A DNA stretch of 64,000 nucleotides from WS-7 sp035635575 (GTDB taxonomy: Bacteria; Eisenbacteria; RBG-16-71-46; SZUA-252): positions 1 to 64,000 of the forward strand of contig DASQAV010000031.1 of assembly GCA_035635575.1 (NCBI GenBank), in the 5' to 3' direction. The translations under genes and the position numbers were made by a program. Positions within the stretch are counted from its first letter, which is position 1, and each line of letters opens with the position of its first letter. The notes under the pieces were generated by a model. That model was not told the origin of the DNA and ran no database searches. It was given only the letters and a program-made list of their open reading frames with translations. Below, one piece after another: positions 35,626 through 45,279 of the stretch.

Positions 35626-36426
35626 ATGAACGGCGCTCGAACGATTTTCCGGATCCCGAATCTGATCCTCGCGCTCTCCGTGGTTACGACCCTCGGGCTG
35701 ATCGCCCTTGCCGGTTGCAGCGACAGCAACAACCCGGCGAATCCCGGAGGCGGCGGAGCGAGCACCTCCAGCTTCACCGGGATCTTCTCGAGCCCCGCCC
35801 AAAGCGGAAAGTTGAGCGTCACCATCAACACGACGAGCCTGGCGGGCCGGGGCATCATCAAGCGGGCCGGCAGAGGGATCGTCACGTGCAGCGGCACGGC
35901 CGACTTCGGCGCCTCGACCATCAATATTGCCGGCACCTACGATACGAGCATCGATGGGTTCACGCTGACCGGAGGCGGCTACACGTTTGACGGGACCTAT
36001 CAGATCGCACAGGGGAAGCCGACGCTCCAGGGCTTCTGGGACGGCCCCGGCGGCGCCGGCGGCGACTTCACCTGCTACATCGGGAACAACACCACCGTCA
36101 CCGTCTACTGCGGCAGGTACCACTCCAACGCGGCCGATGGGGACTCGATGGGGAACTGGACCTTCGGGGTCGTGGATACCTTGCTGGCGGGGTACGCCTT
36201 CGGCGATTCGTCGAACGCGAACAGCGGGATCTTCTTCGAGGGCAAGGTATCGGCCACCGGAAATCCCCGCATCATCAACATCAACTACAGCCCCAGCCAG
36301 TACACGCTGGTGGCGCCTGGAACGATCGATACGACCGGAGTCGACGCGGTGAACGGGGCGTTCACGCTCACTCCCACCGTCGGGAGCGGAGTCAGCGGCA
36401 CCTATATGGGATCGCTCTGTCCCTAG
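35626..36426 (+). CDS. Lipoprotein of unknown function
   Basis: A 266-residue protein from ATG 35626, preceded by ACAGGAGG. The signal peptide (LILALSVVTTLGLIALAGCS) ends in a lipobox LAGC, so it is lipid-anchored. A Ser/Asn/Gly-rich linker (NPANPGGGGASTSS) leads to a beta-rich body with repeated glycine-aromatic strands (FTGIFSSPAQSGKLSVTI, GTYDTSIDGFTLTGGGYTF, FTLTPTVGSGVSGTYMGSL). I know no family for the body. It has its own promoter and is followed 27 bases later by the TPR membrane protein. Confidence 0.82.
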   Translation: MNGARTIFRIPNLILALSVVTTLGLIALAGCSDSNNPANPGGGGASTSSFTGIFSSPAQSGKLSVTINTTSLAGRGIIKRAGRGIVTCSGTADFGASTINIAGTYDTSIDGFTLTGGGYTFDGTYQIAQGKPTLQGFWDGPGGAGGDFTCYIGNNTTVTVYCGRYHSNAADGDSMGNWTFGVVDTLLAGYAFGDSSNANSGIFFEGKVSATGNPRIININYSPSQYTLVAPGTIDTTGVDAVNGAFTLTPTVGSGVSGTYMGSLCP

Positions 36427-36453
36427 ACGCACCGCGGGAGAGCGGCGCACACC

Positions 36454-38304
36454 ATGGTGAAGACGAAGAGGGCCCGATCGGTTCGGTCGCGGCCCTCTCG
36501 CCTTTCTCCCGCCGCGTCCTCCCCGGCCCGGCGCATTCTCTGGCTCCTTCCGGTGGGGATCGCGCTCGTGACCGCCCTGGCCTTCCTGCCCACCACCCGG
36601 TACGAGTTCACGGACTGGGACGACACGGGCTACGTCACCGAGAATTCGATGATCCGCGACTCGTCGCCCTCCGGTATCGGCGCTCTCTTCAAGACGTTCG
36701 TCGAAGGCAATTACCATCCCCTCACGATGGTCTCCCTTGCCGTGGACTACCGGCTCTGGAAGCTGAACCCCAAGGGCTACCACCTCACGAACGTCGTGCT
36801 GCACGTGCTCGCGACGACCGCCGTATTCGCGTTCGTCCTGCTCCTCACCGGGTCGGCGGAGCTCTCCGCGATCACGTCCCTCTTCTTTGGAATTCATCCG
36901 CTCCACGTCGAATCGGTCGCCTGGGTCTCCGGAAGAAAGGACTGCCTGTATGCGCTGTTCTACATGCTCTCCTGCATCGCCTATCTGCTCTGGCTAAGGA
37001 AGCGCGGCCCGGGGCCTCTTCTCTACGCGGCCATGCTGCTCTGCTTCGTGCTCTCCGTTCTCTCCAAGGGAATGGCGGTCACGCTTCCGGTGGCGCTCCT
37101 CGCCATGGATCTGTACCTGAAGCGCGGGTGGAGTCCGAAGCTTCTGCTGGAGAAGGCGCCCCTGTTTCTGATCGCGATCCTCTTTGGCTATCTCTCCATC
37201 GTGGCGCAGACGCGGCAGGGCGCCATTCAGGATCTGGCCTCGTATCCCTTTCACGAGCGGATTCTCTTCGCCTGTTACGGGATCGCGGCGTACCTGGTCC
37301 GCGCCGTAGCACCGGTCGGGCTCTCGGCCTTCTATCCCTATCCTCTGAGGACTGGGGGAGGATTGCCGATGATCTACTCCCTGGCCCCCCTCGGGGTGCT
37401 CGTTCTGGGCGCGGGAATCGCCTGGCTGGCGAGGAAGGACCGGGTGGTGCTCTTCGGAGCGCTCTTCTTCCTCATCCATGTTGCCCTCGTCCTTCAGCTC
37501 TTCCCGGTGGGGAGTGCCGTGATCGCGGATCGCTACACCTATCTCTCCTTCGTGGGCGTGGGGCTCATCCTCGCTGGCGCATGCCGGCTGCTCGCCAGGG
37601 CGCTCCCGGCTCGGCTCGGGAGGACCGCGCTCCGGGCCGTGCTCGTGGCGGCGTTCAGTCTCGCCTTCTTCGCCACGCGCGCCCGCTCCGAGATCTGGAG
37701 GAACAACATCACCCTGTGGACGGACGTGCTGAGCCACTATCCGACCCTTCCGCTGGGCTACACCAAACGCGCGCGGACCTACATGCAGCAGGGAGACAAT
37801 GAACGCGCGCGCGCGGACGTCGAGAAGGCGGTCGCGCTGACTCCCAACGATGATCGGGCGCTGACCATGCGGGGTACCCTTCGGTTCCTTCAGGGGGACA
37901 ATGCCGGTGCCCTGGCGGATCTCCGGAAGAGTGTGGCCATCAAATCGGACGAACCGGTGGCGTGGAACAGCCTCGGCGCGGTGCATCTCACCCTCGGAGT
38001 TCGCGACAGCGCTCAGGCGGACTTCACGCGCGCGATCGAGGGGAATCCTTCCTTCGCGGAGGCCTACCTGAACCGGGCGCTCGCGCGCGCGGCGTCACCC
38101 GCGAAGGCCCTGCCGGACTTCGACGCGGCGATCCGGTTCCGGCCCGGTAACGCGAGGGCGTACGTCTGGAGGAGCGAGACCCGGATACGGTTGGGAGATG
38201 CGGCGGGCGCGCTCCAAGACGCGCGACAGGCTCAGGCGCTGGGGTATCCGGTGGACCCTACGTACCTCGAGATCCTGACGCGACGAGCCGTGGGAGCGCC
38301 CTGA
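36454..38304 (+). CDS. TMTC-like polytopic membrane protein with C-terminal TPRs
   Basis: A 616-residue protein. About ten membrane helices (35-410) carry strings typical of the TMTC/GT-C-like family: YEFTDWDDTGYVTEN with an acidic DWDD loop after helix one, FFGIHPLHVESVAWVSGRKD, and ADRYTYLSFVG. The C-terminal 190 residues are TPRs (YMQQGDNERARADVEKAVAL, FLQGDNAGALADLRKSVAIK, LGVRDSAQADFTRAIEGNPS, IRLGDAAGALQDARQAQALG). Eukaryotic TMTC proteins add O-mannose to cadherin-like domains, so an O-glycosylation role on the exported Ig-like proteins here is possible but unproven. It converges with the beta-helix gene. Confidence 0.85.
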   Translation: MVKTKRARSVRSRPSRLSPAASSPARRILWLLPVGIALVTALAFLPTTRYEFTDWDDTGYVTENSMIRDSSPSGIGALFKTFVEGNYHPLTMVSLAVDYRLWKLNPKGYHLTNVVLHVLATTAVFAFVLLLTGSAELSAITSLFFGIHPLHVESVAWVSGRKDCLYALFYMLSCIAYLLWLRKRGPGPLLYAAMLLCFVLSVLSKGMAVTLPVALLAMDLYLKRGWSPKLLLEKAPLFLIAILFGYLSIVAQTRQGAIQDLASYPFHERILFACYGIAAYLVRAVAPVGLSAFYPYPLRTGGGLPMIYSLAPLGVLVLGAGIAWLARKDRVVLFGALFFLIHVALVLQLFPVGSAVIADRYTYLSFVGVGLILAGACRLLARALPARLGRTALRAVLVAAFSLAFFATRARSEIWRNNITLWTDVLSHYPTLPLGYTKRARTYMQQGDNERARADVEKAVALTPNDDRALTMRGTLRFLQGDNAGALADLRKSVAIKSDEPVAWNSLGAVHLTLGVRDSAQADFTRAIEGNPSFAEAYLNRALARAASPAKALPDFDAAIRFRPGNARAYVWRSETRIRLGDAAGALQDARQAQALGYPVDPTYLEILTRRAVGAP

Positions 38305-38332
38305 GCCACGACCCGGGAGCGCGCTGAGGGAA

Positions 38333-39691
38333 CTACTTCGAAGAGGTTGCGGTCTTCTTGGGCGTGGCGGTGCCGGAAGCCGTGCGCTTCGATTTCTTGG
38401 CCCCGGTCCTGCGCTTTGAGACGTTCGAAACCTTCGCGGCGGTGGGCGCCGCGGTGGTCGTGCGCTGCACGGCCGGCCGCGGCGCGTCGGGGTCCAGAGC
38501 CGACGTGCGGCCGCTCGCTCGCGCGAAGGCTCCCAGATCCAGCGCTCCCCCTACCGCCCGTGCCTTCGATTTCGCTCCCTCCACGTATTCCTCCCTCGGC
38601 ATGAGATCGAATCCCGTGGCGGACACGCCGGGCGGGATCCCGCGGCCCAGGATCGCGTCCGGGGAGTCCGGGGTGAGATGGAAATCGTATCGGCCCGGAT
38701 CCGCGAACCGAGGGGCGTTCCGGAGAGAGCCCTCGATGTAATTGCTCGCGGCGCTCACGTCTCCCCCATCCCAGGGTGTGCCCGGCCCGTAGAAGATGTT
38801 GTTCACGATCCGCACCTTCGCCGGACGGCGGCAGTGGATGAACGCGCCGTCCGGACGCCCGTCGTTCACGAACGTGTTGTTGATGATGTAGATTTCTCCC
38901 AGATCGTTCTTGTCGCTCTCGGCGCCGTAGGAGACCACGTCGTAGTTCTCCGACAAGGGTCCCTGCTCGATTACATTCCCGATGATGTAGGTCCGGCCGC
39001 AGTCCGGCACGTCGATCGCGTAGCTTCCGGTGCCGTCCTCCTCGTCCGCGATCTTGTTGTAGAGGATGTAGTTGATGATCCCGCGCGTCTTGATGTTGTG
39101 GCCCACGGCGGTCCGGTGCGTGTACGTGTTCCGGATCGTGACCTGGGGACCCCACACATAGATGTTGTGGGTCTGGCCATCCCCGGCCCCGTTCCGATCG
39201 AAGACGCAGCCATCGATCACGACCTGGTCCGCGTCCCCCAGGATGCCGTTCTCGTTGTGGTGGAAATAGCAATTCCGCAGTGTCACCGTTCCCTTGGCGT
39301 GAAGACGAATCCCGGCGCCGTTCCGATCCGGCACGCGGGCCCCGGAGAACTCGATGTTCTCGGCCGTGAAGTTCCTTCCCTCGACGACCCAGATCCCTTT
39401 TCCCTCCGAGCTCGCTCCGTCGGCACGGAGCCGGGCGCGGCCGTCCGGTGCCCAGATCACGAGGTCGTTCTGGGTCCACTTCGCCACGTCGCCCGAATAG
39501 TCCCCTCCATCGAGGAGGATGATGTCCCCGTCACGCGCCACGACCGCGACGTCCGAGATGCGCTTGTAGTTGCGCTCTGGGCCGACGCGAAGCGTCGCGG
39601 CGGACGCGGAGGAGCCCAGCCAGGCGAGGAGGAGCAGGGGCATCAACGAAAGGGCGGAGGTTCCATGGAGAGATCGAGCGATGGCGGACAA
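38333..39691 (-). CDS. Secreted right-handed beta-helix protein with lysine-rich tail
   Basis: A 452-residue protein from TTG 39691, supported by AGGGGG seven bases upstream and a following signal peptide (LMPLLLLAWLGSSASA). Residues about 35-360 form a parallel beta-helix of short coils with repeated asparagine turns (NFTAENIEFSGARV, VTLRNCYFHHNENGI, IDGCVFDRNGAG, YIINNTFVNDG, VRIVNNIFYGPG), as in pectate-lyase-like enzymes and surface proteins. No catalytic residues are clear. The last 50 or so residues are rich in Lys, Thr, Ser and Ala (RRTGAKKSKRTASG), an unusual basic extension that might bind acidic polymer. Confidence 0.87.
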   Translation of the reverse strand: MSAIARSLHGTSALSLMPLLLLAWLGSSASAATLRVGPERNYKRISDVAVVARDGDIILLDGGDYSGDVAKWTQNDLVIWAPDGRARLRADGASSEGKGIWVVEGRNFTAENIEFSGARVPDRNGAGIRLHAKGTVTLRNCYFHHNENGILGDADQVVIDGCVFDRNGAGDGQTHNIYVWGPQVTIRNTYTHRTAVGHNIKTRGIINYILYNKIADEEDGTGSYAIDVPDCGRTYIIGNVIEQGPLSENYDVVSYGAESDKNDLGEIYIINNTFVNDGRPDGAFIHCRRPAKVRIVNNIFYGPGTPWDGGDVSAASNYIEGSLRNAPRFADPGRYDFHLTPDSPDAILGRGIPPGVSATGFDLMPREEYVEGAKSKARAVGGALDLGAFARASGRTSALDPDAPRPAVQRTTTAAPTAAKVSNVSKRRTGAKKSKRTASGTATPKKTATSSK

Positions 39692-39790
39692 GATGCAACC
39701 CCCTGACGATCGATGGCGAAAACGGTCGCGGCTCAGCCCATCAAGCTTAGACCAGGATGGGGTCCCGGTTGTACCACCACAATCGTGGAG

Positions 39791-41287
39791 CTAGATCTTT
39801 TCCTCACGGAAGGCCGGGGGCAGGGGGCCGCTCAGTGATTCCGGGACTTGGAGGAGCTGGGGAAGGGTCACGAAGGTATAGCCCATCGCCCGAAGCCGGT
39901 GAATGATCTCGGGCAGGGCGTCGATCGTGGCTTCACGATAGCGACCCTGCGCCTCGTGGAGCCCGTCGTGGAGCAGGATGATCGTCCCGGGATGAGCCCG
40001 CGCGACGGCCCGGTCGGCTACCTGCTTCGAGGTCATGCGGTTCCAGTCGCCGGGAGCGTCGTCCCAGGTCACGGCCACCAGGGAGTCTTGACGGAGGAGT
40101 CCCATCAGCCAGGGGGAGCGGATTCCCTGCGGGGGCCGGAACAGCCTCGGATAGACACCGGTGGCGTCGTGGATGGCGTTCTCCGCTCGTCTCAAATCCA
40201 GGCTCTGGCGGCGCGCGTCTTGTAATGCGAAGCCGAAGTGGTGCGAATCGGAATGGTTGCCGATTGCGTGCCCGTCGCGGGAGATCCGCCGCGCGATCAG
40301 GGGATAGCGTCGGACGTTCTCTCCCACCAGGAAGAAGGTCGCCGGGACGCCTTCACGGCGCAGGATGGAGAGCACGCTCGAGGTGGAGGGCTCGTCCGGC
40401 CCGTCATCGAACGTGAGCGCGACGACGCGCCGCTTGGTGACGCCCGTCCAGTACGTCTTGCCGAATGCGTTGGACCAGGGCGTGAAGGTCTCGTAGCCGC
40501 AGAGAACCGTGAGCATCGCGAGGGAGAACGCTACCAGGCCCGCTCTCGCCGGCCTCCATCCGGTGGCCCGGGGTGCGTCGTCGCGGATGTCCGGGAACGC
40601 GCGCCAGAGCGGTCGCCGCAGCGTCTTGAAGCAGAGGAAATTGGACGCGAAGATGAAGGAGCTCCGGAGGAGGGAGCGGTTCCATCGCCGCGACGAGGTG
40701 GTCACGGACAGATCCTCGAGGAGCACGACCTTCCCGAACTTCCGCAGCCGCTCCGAGAGCTCCGTGTCCGTCTGGAGATTGAATCGCGGGCACCACCCGC
40801 CGGCCTCGAGGAACACCCGGCGCCTCACGGAGAAATTCGCGCCCCAGAGGTGCGGCCCCGCGGGGTTCCTCCGGTCGATGCGGTTGATGAGGGGAAGAAG
40901 GCCTCGCGTCAGGAGCTTCGCGAAGAAGCCGGGATCGCGGAACACGATGTCGCCCCCCACCGCGACGATGTCGGGACGCTCCTCGTACACGCCGGCGATT
41001 CTCGAGATCCAGTTCGGGGGCACGACGGTGTCCGCGTCCGTCGTCGCGACGACGTCCCCTTTTGCCTCGAGAAAGCCGCGGGCGAGGGCGTTGGCGTATC
41101 CGCGCCGGGGCTCCTCCACGACGTGAAATCCGCGCGCGCGCGCCAGAGCGGCGGTCTGGTCCGTGCTCCCGTTGTCGACGACGATGATCTCGAAGGCCGG
41201 AACCTCCTGGGCTTCGAGCGAGCGCAGGCAGGCGGGAAGCAGAAGCTCCTCGTTGTACGCGGGAACGACGACGGATATCCGGATCAT
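39791..41287 (-). CDS. GT2 glycosyltransferase fused to a polysaccharide deacetylase
   Basis: A 498-residue fusion from ATG 41287, with CGAGGGA just upstream. Residues 1-230 are a family-2 glycosyltransferase (ISVVVPAYNEELLLPACL, DNGSTDQTAALARARG, ATTDADTVVPPNWI with the DAD metal motif, and a QTDTELSER stretch). A membrane segment follows (LVAFSLAMLTVLCGY). Residues about 283-480 are a NodB deacetylase with all the family motifs: TFDDGPD, GNHSDSHHF, RPPQGIRSPW, DAPGDW and IILLHDG. The pairing suggests synthesis and N-deacetylation of an amino-sugar polymer by one polypeptide. It diverges from the PepSY gene across about 200 bases. Confidence 0.92.
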   Translation of the reverse strand: MIRISVVVPAYNEELLLPACLRSLEAQEVPAFEIIVVDNGSTDQTAALARARGFHVVEEPRRGYANALARGFLEAKGDVVATTDADTVVPPNWISRIAGVYEERPDIVAVGGDIVFRDPGFFAKLLTRGLLPLINRIDRRNPAGPHLWGANFSVRRRVFLEAGGWCPRFNLQTDTELSERLRKFGKVVLLEDLSVTTSSRRWNRSLLRSSFIFASNFLCFKTLRRPLWRAFPDIRDDAPRATGWRPARAGLVAFSLAMLTVLCGYETFTPWSNAFGKTYWTGVTKRRVVALTFDDGPDEPSTSSVLSILRREGVPATFFLVGENVRRYPLIARRISRDGHAIGNHSDSHHFGFALQDARRQSLDLRRAENAIHDATGVYPRLFRPPQGIRSPWLMGLLRQDSLVAVTWDDAPGDWNRMTSKQVADRAVARAHPGTIILLHDGLHEAQGRYREATIDALPEIIHRLRAMGYTFVTLPQLLQVPESLSGPLPPAFREEKI

Positions 41288-41495
41288 ATTCCCTCGGGCG
41301 AAACGCCTTCGTTCCGCGGATGGCTCCATACACCTCAGGCCCATCGAACACGCGAAGGCGGGAGTGTGTTCCCCGGCCACTGAACGCCCCCTTAACGCTT
41401 TCGGTCCGCGGGCTCCGCGCCGCGTTTTCGGGCTCCCTGCATGGCGTACGCTTGTGCGTGGTCGAAAGGATACCCCTGTCGAAAGGAGAACCGCC

Positions 41496-41879
41496 ATGAA
41501 TCGTTCCAAGCAGTCCCTCGTGCTCCTCCTCGTCACCGCTTTCGCCATCGTGCTCTCCCATCCGGCGATGGCCGCCACGAAGCATCATCCGCGCGCTACT
41601 CGCCCCAAGATTTCGCTCAAGCAGGCACGCACCACGGCGCTGGCCAAGGTGCCGGGCGGCAAGGTCGCGAAGCATGAGCTGGAGCGCGAGAACGGAAAGC
41701 TCATCTACTCGTTCGACATCCGGGTCCCGAAGCAATCCGGGGTCGAGGAAGTGCAGGTCGACGCGATGACCGGCGAGGTGGTGTCGCAGACGCATGAGAG
41801 CGCCGTGAAGGAGCGGAAGGAGGCGCATCAGGAGCAGACGGAGAGCCGGAAGGACAGTTTGGGTACGCCCGGCCACTGA
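41496..41879 (+). CDS. Small secreted PepSY-domain protein
   Basis: A 127-residue protein from ATG 41496 with GAAAGGAGAA upstream. A signal peptide (NRSKQSLVLLLVTAFAIVLS) is followed by one PepSY domain (about 42-100; ISLKQARTTALAKVPGGKVA, LERENGKLIYSFDIRVP, VQVDAMTGEVVS) and a hydrophilic tail rich in Glu, Lys and Gln. PepSY domains often inhibit proteases or sense them in the envelope. A regulatory link with the exported proteases in this region is only a guess. Confidence 0.88.
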   Translation: MNRSKQSLVLLLVTAFAIVLSHPAMAATKHHPRATRPKISLKQARTTALAKVPGGKVAKHELERENGKLIYSFDIRVPKQSGVEEVQVDAMTGEVVSQTHESAVKERKEAHQEQTESRKDSLGTPGH

Positions 41880-42109
41880 CCGGGGAAGCATCGGCGGGAG
41901 CCGGCCGAGCCCCGGCCGGGACGCGGCCGCGCTCCTACCCATGAGCATTCCTCATCGCCCAGGCCGTGCCCTTCGTTGCAGTCCCCGCAGTCCCCCCGGC
42001 CGCTCCCCGAAGATCCCCATCCCCCCACGAATACGCCCGACCCGATCGGCGGATCGCGGAGTATGCTAGCGGCATTCCCAAGATCGCTCACTCCCGGCCC
42101 GAGGACCCC

Positions 42110-45100
42110 GTGGATCTCACCGTAGGAACCGCCATCTCGCGCTACCGCATCGCGGAGCGCCTCGGCACCGGAGGCATGGGGGTCGTCTACCGCGCGCGCG
42201 ACGAGCGCCTGGGGCGGGACGTGGCCCTGAAGCTCCTCTCCGTCGGCGCCCTGGATTCGGGGTCGGCGCGACAGCGGTTCGTCCGCGAGGCCCAGCTGGC
42301 CGCCACGCTCAATCATCCCCACATCGTCACGATCTACGAAGTGGAAGAGGCCGACGGATATCACTTCATCGCCATGGAGTTCGTGGAGGGCGAGACCCTC
42401 CGCGCCCGGCTCATGCGCGGGCCGCTGGAGCTCCCCGATCTGATCCGGATCGGCGCCGACGTCGCGAATGCCCTCGACGCGGCCCATTCCCTCGGACTGA
42501 TTCACCGCGACATCAAGCCCGCGAACATCCTGCTCACGCGCGCCGGACGAGCCAAGGTCGCGGACTTCGGGCTGGCGAAGCGCATCGAGGGCGCGGGGGA
42601 AGGCTCGAGCCCCAACGCCATGGCGCCGGCCGCGACGGTCAGCGATCTGACCCAGGCGGGCGCGGTCGCCGGCACCGTCTCCTACATGTCCCCCGAGCAG
42701 ACGCGCGGGGACGTGCTGGATTCACGATCCGATCTCTTCTCGCTGGGGGTCGTGCTCTACGAGGCGGCGACGGGCCGCTTGCCCTTCGAAGGGCCGAGCG
42801 CTTTCGCCGTGATTCACGAGATCGCGCTCGTCGAGCCTCCATCGCCGAGCCGCGTCCGGCCCGGCCTCGCCCGCGAGCTCGACTCGATCGTGCTCCGCGC
42901 GATGGCGAAGGACCGGGAGCGGCGCTACGCCCGCGGCGCCGAGATGGCGTCGGCCCTCCGCTCCATCGCGCAAGGCGCTCCGGTCGCCGTGCAGCCGCCC
43001 GGTGGTGCGGAGGCCGTCGCGCGCGTGCCGCACAACCTGCCGCTCTCCCTCACGAGCTTCGTGGGACGCCAGGGAGAGATGGAGGAAGTGGCCCGCCTTC
43101 TCGGGACCGCGCGCCTCGTGACGCTGCTCGGGTCGGGTGGATGCGGGAAGACCCGGCTCGCGATCCAGATCGCCCGGAACACTCTGGAGAAATATCCCGA
43201 CGGAGTCTGGCTGGTGGAGCTGGCATCGCTCTCCGACCCTTCGCTGGCCGCCGCGAGCGTGGCGCTGGCGCTGGGGCTGCGCGAGGAGTCGGGACGTCCG
43301 GTCGTCGAGACCATCGCGGAGCACCTCGCGGGGCGCTCGGCCCTTCTGGTTCTGGACAACTGCGAGCACATCACTCCCACGTGCGCGGCCCTTGCGCACA
43401 CGCTCCTTGCGGCGGCCCCCGCGCTTCGCATTCTCGCCACGAGCCGGCAGGCGCTGGGAGTGGCGGGAGAGACGCTGTGGCGGATTCCGTCCCTCAGCGT
43501 TCCCGATCCCGCATCCACGCCGCAGCCGCGCCAGGTCGTGAACCGCTACGAATCGGTGCGCCTCTTCCTGGACCGCGCGGGAGCGGTGCAGCCCACGTTC
43601 ACGCTGACGGACCAGAACGCGTGGACCGTGGCGCAGATCTGCGGGCGGCTGGACGGAATCCCGCTCGCGATCGAGCTTGCCGCGGCCCGCGTCAAGGTCC
43701 TGCCCGTGGCGCAGATCCTGTCCAGGCTCGAGGATCGGTTCCGCCTCCTGACTTCGGGAGGCTCCGCGGCGCTGCAGCGGCAGCAGACGCTCCGTGCCGC
43801 GGTGGACTGGAGCTACGAGCTCCTCGAGCCCAAGGAGCAGCAGCTCTTCCAGCGGATCAGCGTCTTCGCGGGAGGGCTCTTTCTCGAGGCGGCGGAGTCC
43901 GTCTGCTCCGGCGATGGAATCGGCGAGGAGGAGATCCTGGACCTCCTGGAGCATCTGGTCGACAAGTCGCTCCTGACTCCGGAGGAGGGATCGGAGGGCA
44001 CGGCGCGCTACCGCCTGCTCGAGACGCTGCGCGCGTACGGGAAGGAGCGCCTCCATCACGCTTCGGGATGGGAGGTCTACGTCGGTCGTCACGCGGAGTT
44101 CTATCGCGCGCTCGCGGAGCGCGCGGCGCCCGAGCTGGTGGGAGCGGAGCAGGCCTCGTGGCTCAACCGGCTCCAGGAGGAGCACGACAACCTTCGCCAG
44201 GCCATCGAGACGGCGCACGAGAAGGAGGAGTCCCCAAGCGCCCTCTCGATGAGCGCCAGTCTCTGGCGCTTCTGGTGGACGCGCGGCCTCTGGCAGGAAG
44301 GAAACCGCCGCATCTCCCGGGCGCTCGAGCTCGCGGGGGACCGCCGCGATCCGACGCGCGTGAGCGCCCTGCACGGAAGCGCGGTGCTGGCGCGGTGTCT
44401 CGGCGACTACGCGACGGCGCACGATCGGATCGAGGCCTGCATCTCGATCGCGCGCGAGACCGGCGACCGGGAAGGGCTCGCCTGGTCGCTGAAGGAGCTC
44501 GGCAATGTTGCCTACGTGAAGGGAGACCACGACGCCGCGATGACCGCGTACGAGGAGAGCCTGATCCACTGCCGCGCCATCGATGACCGCCACGGAATCG
44601 CCGGGGTGCTTCATAACCTGGGAAGCGTGGCTCTGGGACAGGAGGACTACGCGCGCGCCCGCCAGCTCTACGAGGAATCGCTCATGCTCGAGCGCGAGCT
44701 GGGGGACCGGACCGGCGAGGCGATCACGCTGAACGGCCTCGGCACGTCGGCGCGATTCCAGGGAGACGATGCCGCGGCCCTCTCCTATCACGAGCAGGGT
44801 CTTTCCCTGCAGCGCGAGCTCGGCGAGCGCTCGGGGATCGCCTACTCGCTGGGAGAGCTGGGGCTCCTCGCCGCGAACGCGCACGATTTCCGCCGCGGCA
44901 GGACGTATCTGGTCGAGAGTCTGGTCATCCTGCGTGAGATGGGGGATCGTCAGGGAATCGCGGATGGCCTGGAGCGCTGCGCCGCGCTCGAGTTCCGCCA
45001 GAATCTTCCCGAGCGCGCGCTCGTGCTCTACGGCGCATCGCGCGCGCTGCGCGAGACGCTCGGCGCCGAGGCGGCGCCATCGGATCGCAGAAGAATCCAG

Positions 45101-45220
45101 GAAGACCTGGGCGCGCTCTGGAATGAAGTGGGGGCCGATGGCGCCACGGCGGTCTTCGCGAAGGGGCGCACCCTGTCGCTCGACCGCGCATTCGATCTCG
45201 CCATGGAGTCGGTTATGTGA
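42110..45220 (+). CDS. Ser/Thr protein kinase fused to an AfsR/NB-ARC-like ATPase and TPRs
   Basis: A 1036-residue signalling protein. I choose GTG 42110 because GAGGA lies 4 bases upstream and the kinase starts at once. A Hanks-type kinase (about 8-275) has GTGGMGVVY, VALKLL, HRDIKPANILL, DFGLAK and SYMSPEQ, so it should be active. Residues about 300-600 form a STAND-type ATPase with Walker A (GSGGCGKTRLA, about 341), Walker B (ALLVLDNCEH), GLPLA-like GIPLAIELAAARV and a winged-helix segment (RAAVDWSYELLEPKEQQLFQ). At least six TPRs (about 700-1000; YEESLMLERELGDRTGEAI) follow. STAND proteins oligomerise on ligand binding. There is no DNA-binding output, so phosphorylation is the likely output. 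Confidence 0.93.
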   Translation: MDLTVGTAISRYRIAERLGTGGMGVVYRARDERLGRDVALKLLSVGALDSGSARQRFVREAQLAATLNHPHIVTIYEVEEADGYHFIAMEFVEGETLRARLMRGPLELPDLIRIGADVANALDAAHSLGLIHRDIKPANILLTRAGRAKVADFGLAKRIEGAGEGSSPNAMAPAATVSDLTQAGAVAGTVSYMSPEQTRGDVLDSRSDLFSLGVVLYEAATGRLPFEGPSAFAVIHEIALVEPPSPSRVRPGLARELDSIVLRAMAKDRERRYARGAEMASALRSIAQGAPVAVQPPGGAEAVARVPHNLPLSLTSFVGRQGEMEEVARLLGTARLVTLLGSGGCGKTRLAIQIARNTLEKYPDGVWLVELASLSDPSLAAASVALALGLREESGRPVVETIAEHLAGRSALLVLDNCEHITPTCAALAHTLLAAAPALRILATSRQALGVAGETLWRIPSLSVPDPASTPQPRQVVNRYESVRLFLDRAGAVQPTFTLTDQNAWTVAQICGRLDGIPLAIELAAARVKVLPVAQILSRLEDRFRLLTSGGSAALQRQQTLRAAVDWSYELLEPKEQQLFQRISVFAGGLFLEAAESVCSGDGIGEEEILDLLEHLVDKSLLTPEEGSEGTARYRLLETLRAYGKERLHHASGWEVYVGRHAEFYRALAERAAPELVGAEQASWLNRLQEEHDNLRQAIETAHEKEESPSALSMSASLWRFWWTRGLWQEGNRRISRALELAGDRRDPTRVSALHGSAVLARCLGDYATAHDRIEACISIARETGDREGLAWSLKELGNVAYVKGDHDAAMTAYEESLIHCRAIDDRHGIAGVLHNLGSVALGQEDYARARQLYEESLMLERELGDRTGEAITLNGLGTSARFQGDDAAALSYHEQGLSLQRELGERSGIAYSLGELGLLAANAHDFRRGRTYLVESLVILREMGDRQGIADGLERCAALEFRQNLPERALVLYGASRALRETLGAEAAPSDRRRIQEDLGALWNEVGADGATAVFAKGRTLSLDRAFDLAMESVM

Positions 45221-45279
45221 TACCATCCGGCCCAATCAAGAACCCACCGTTCCGGGGCGCGGAACAATGTGAGGTACGC

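Noticed and set aside
42722..45235. An 837-codon minus-strand open frame opposite the kinase-STAND gene
   Set aside because: The sense frame shows kinase, Walker and TPR motifs. The antisense product has no signal, domain or ribosome site.
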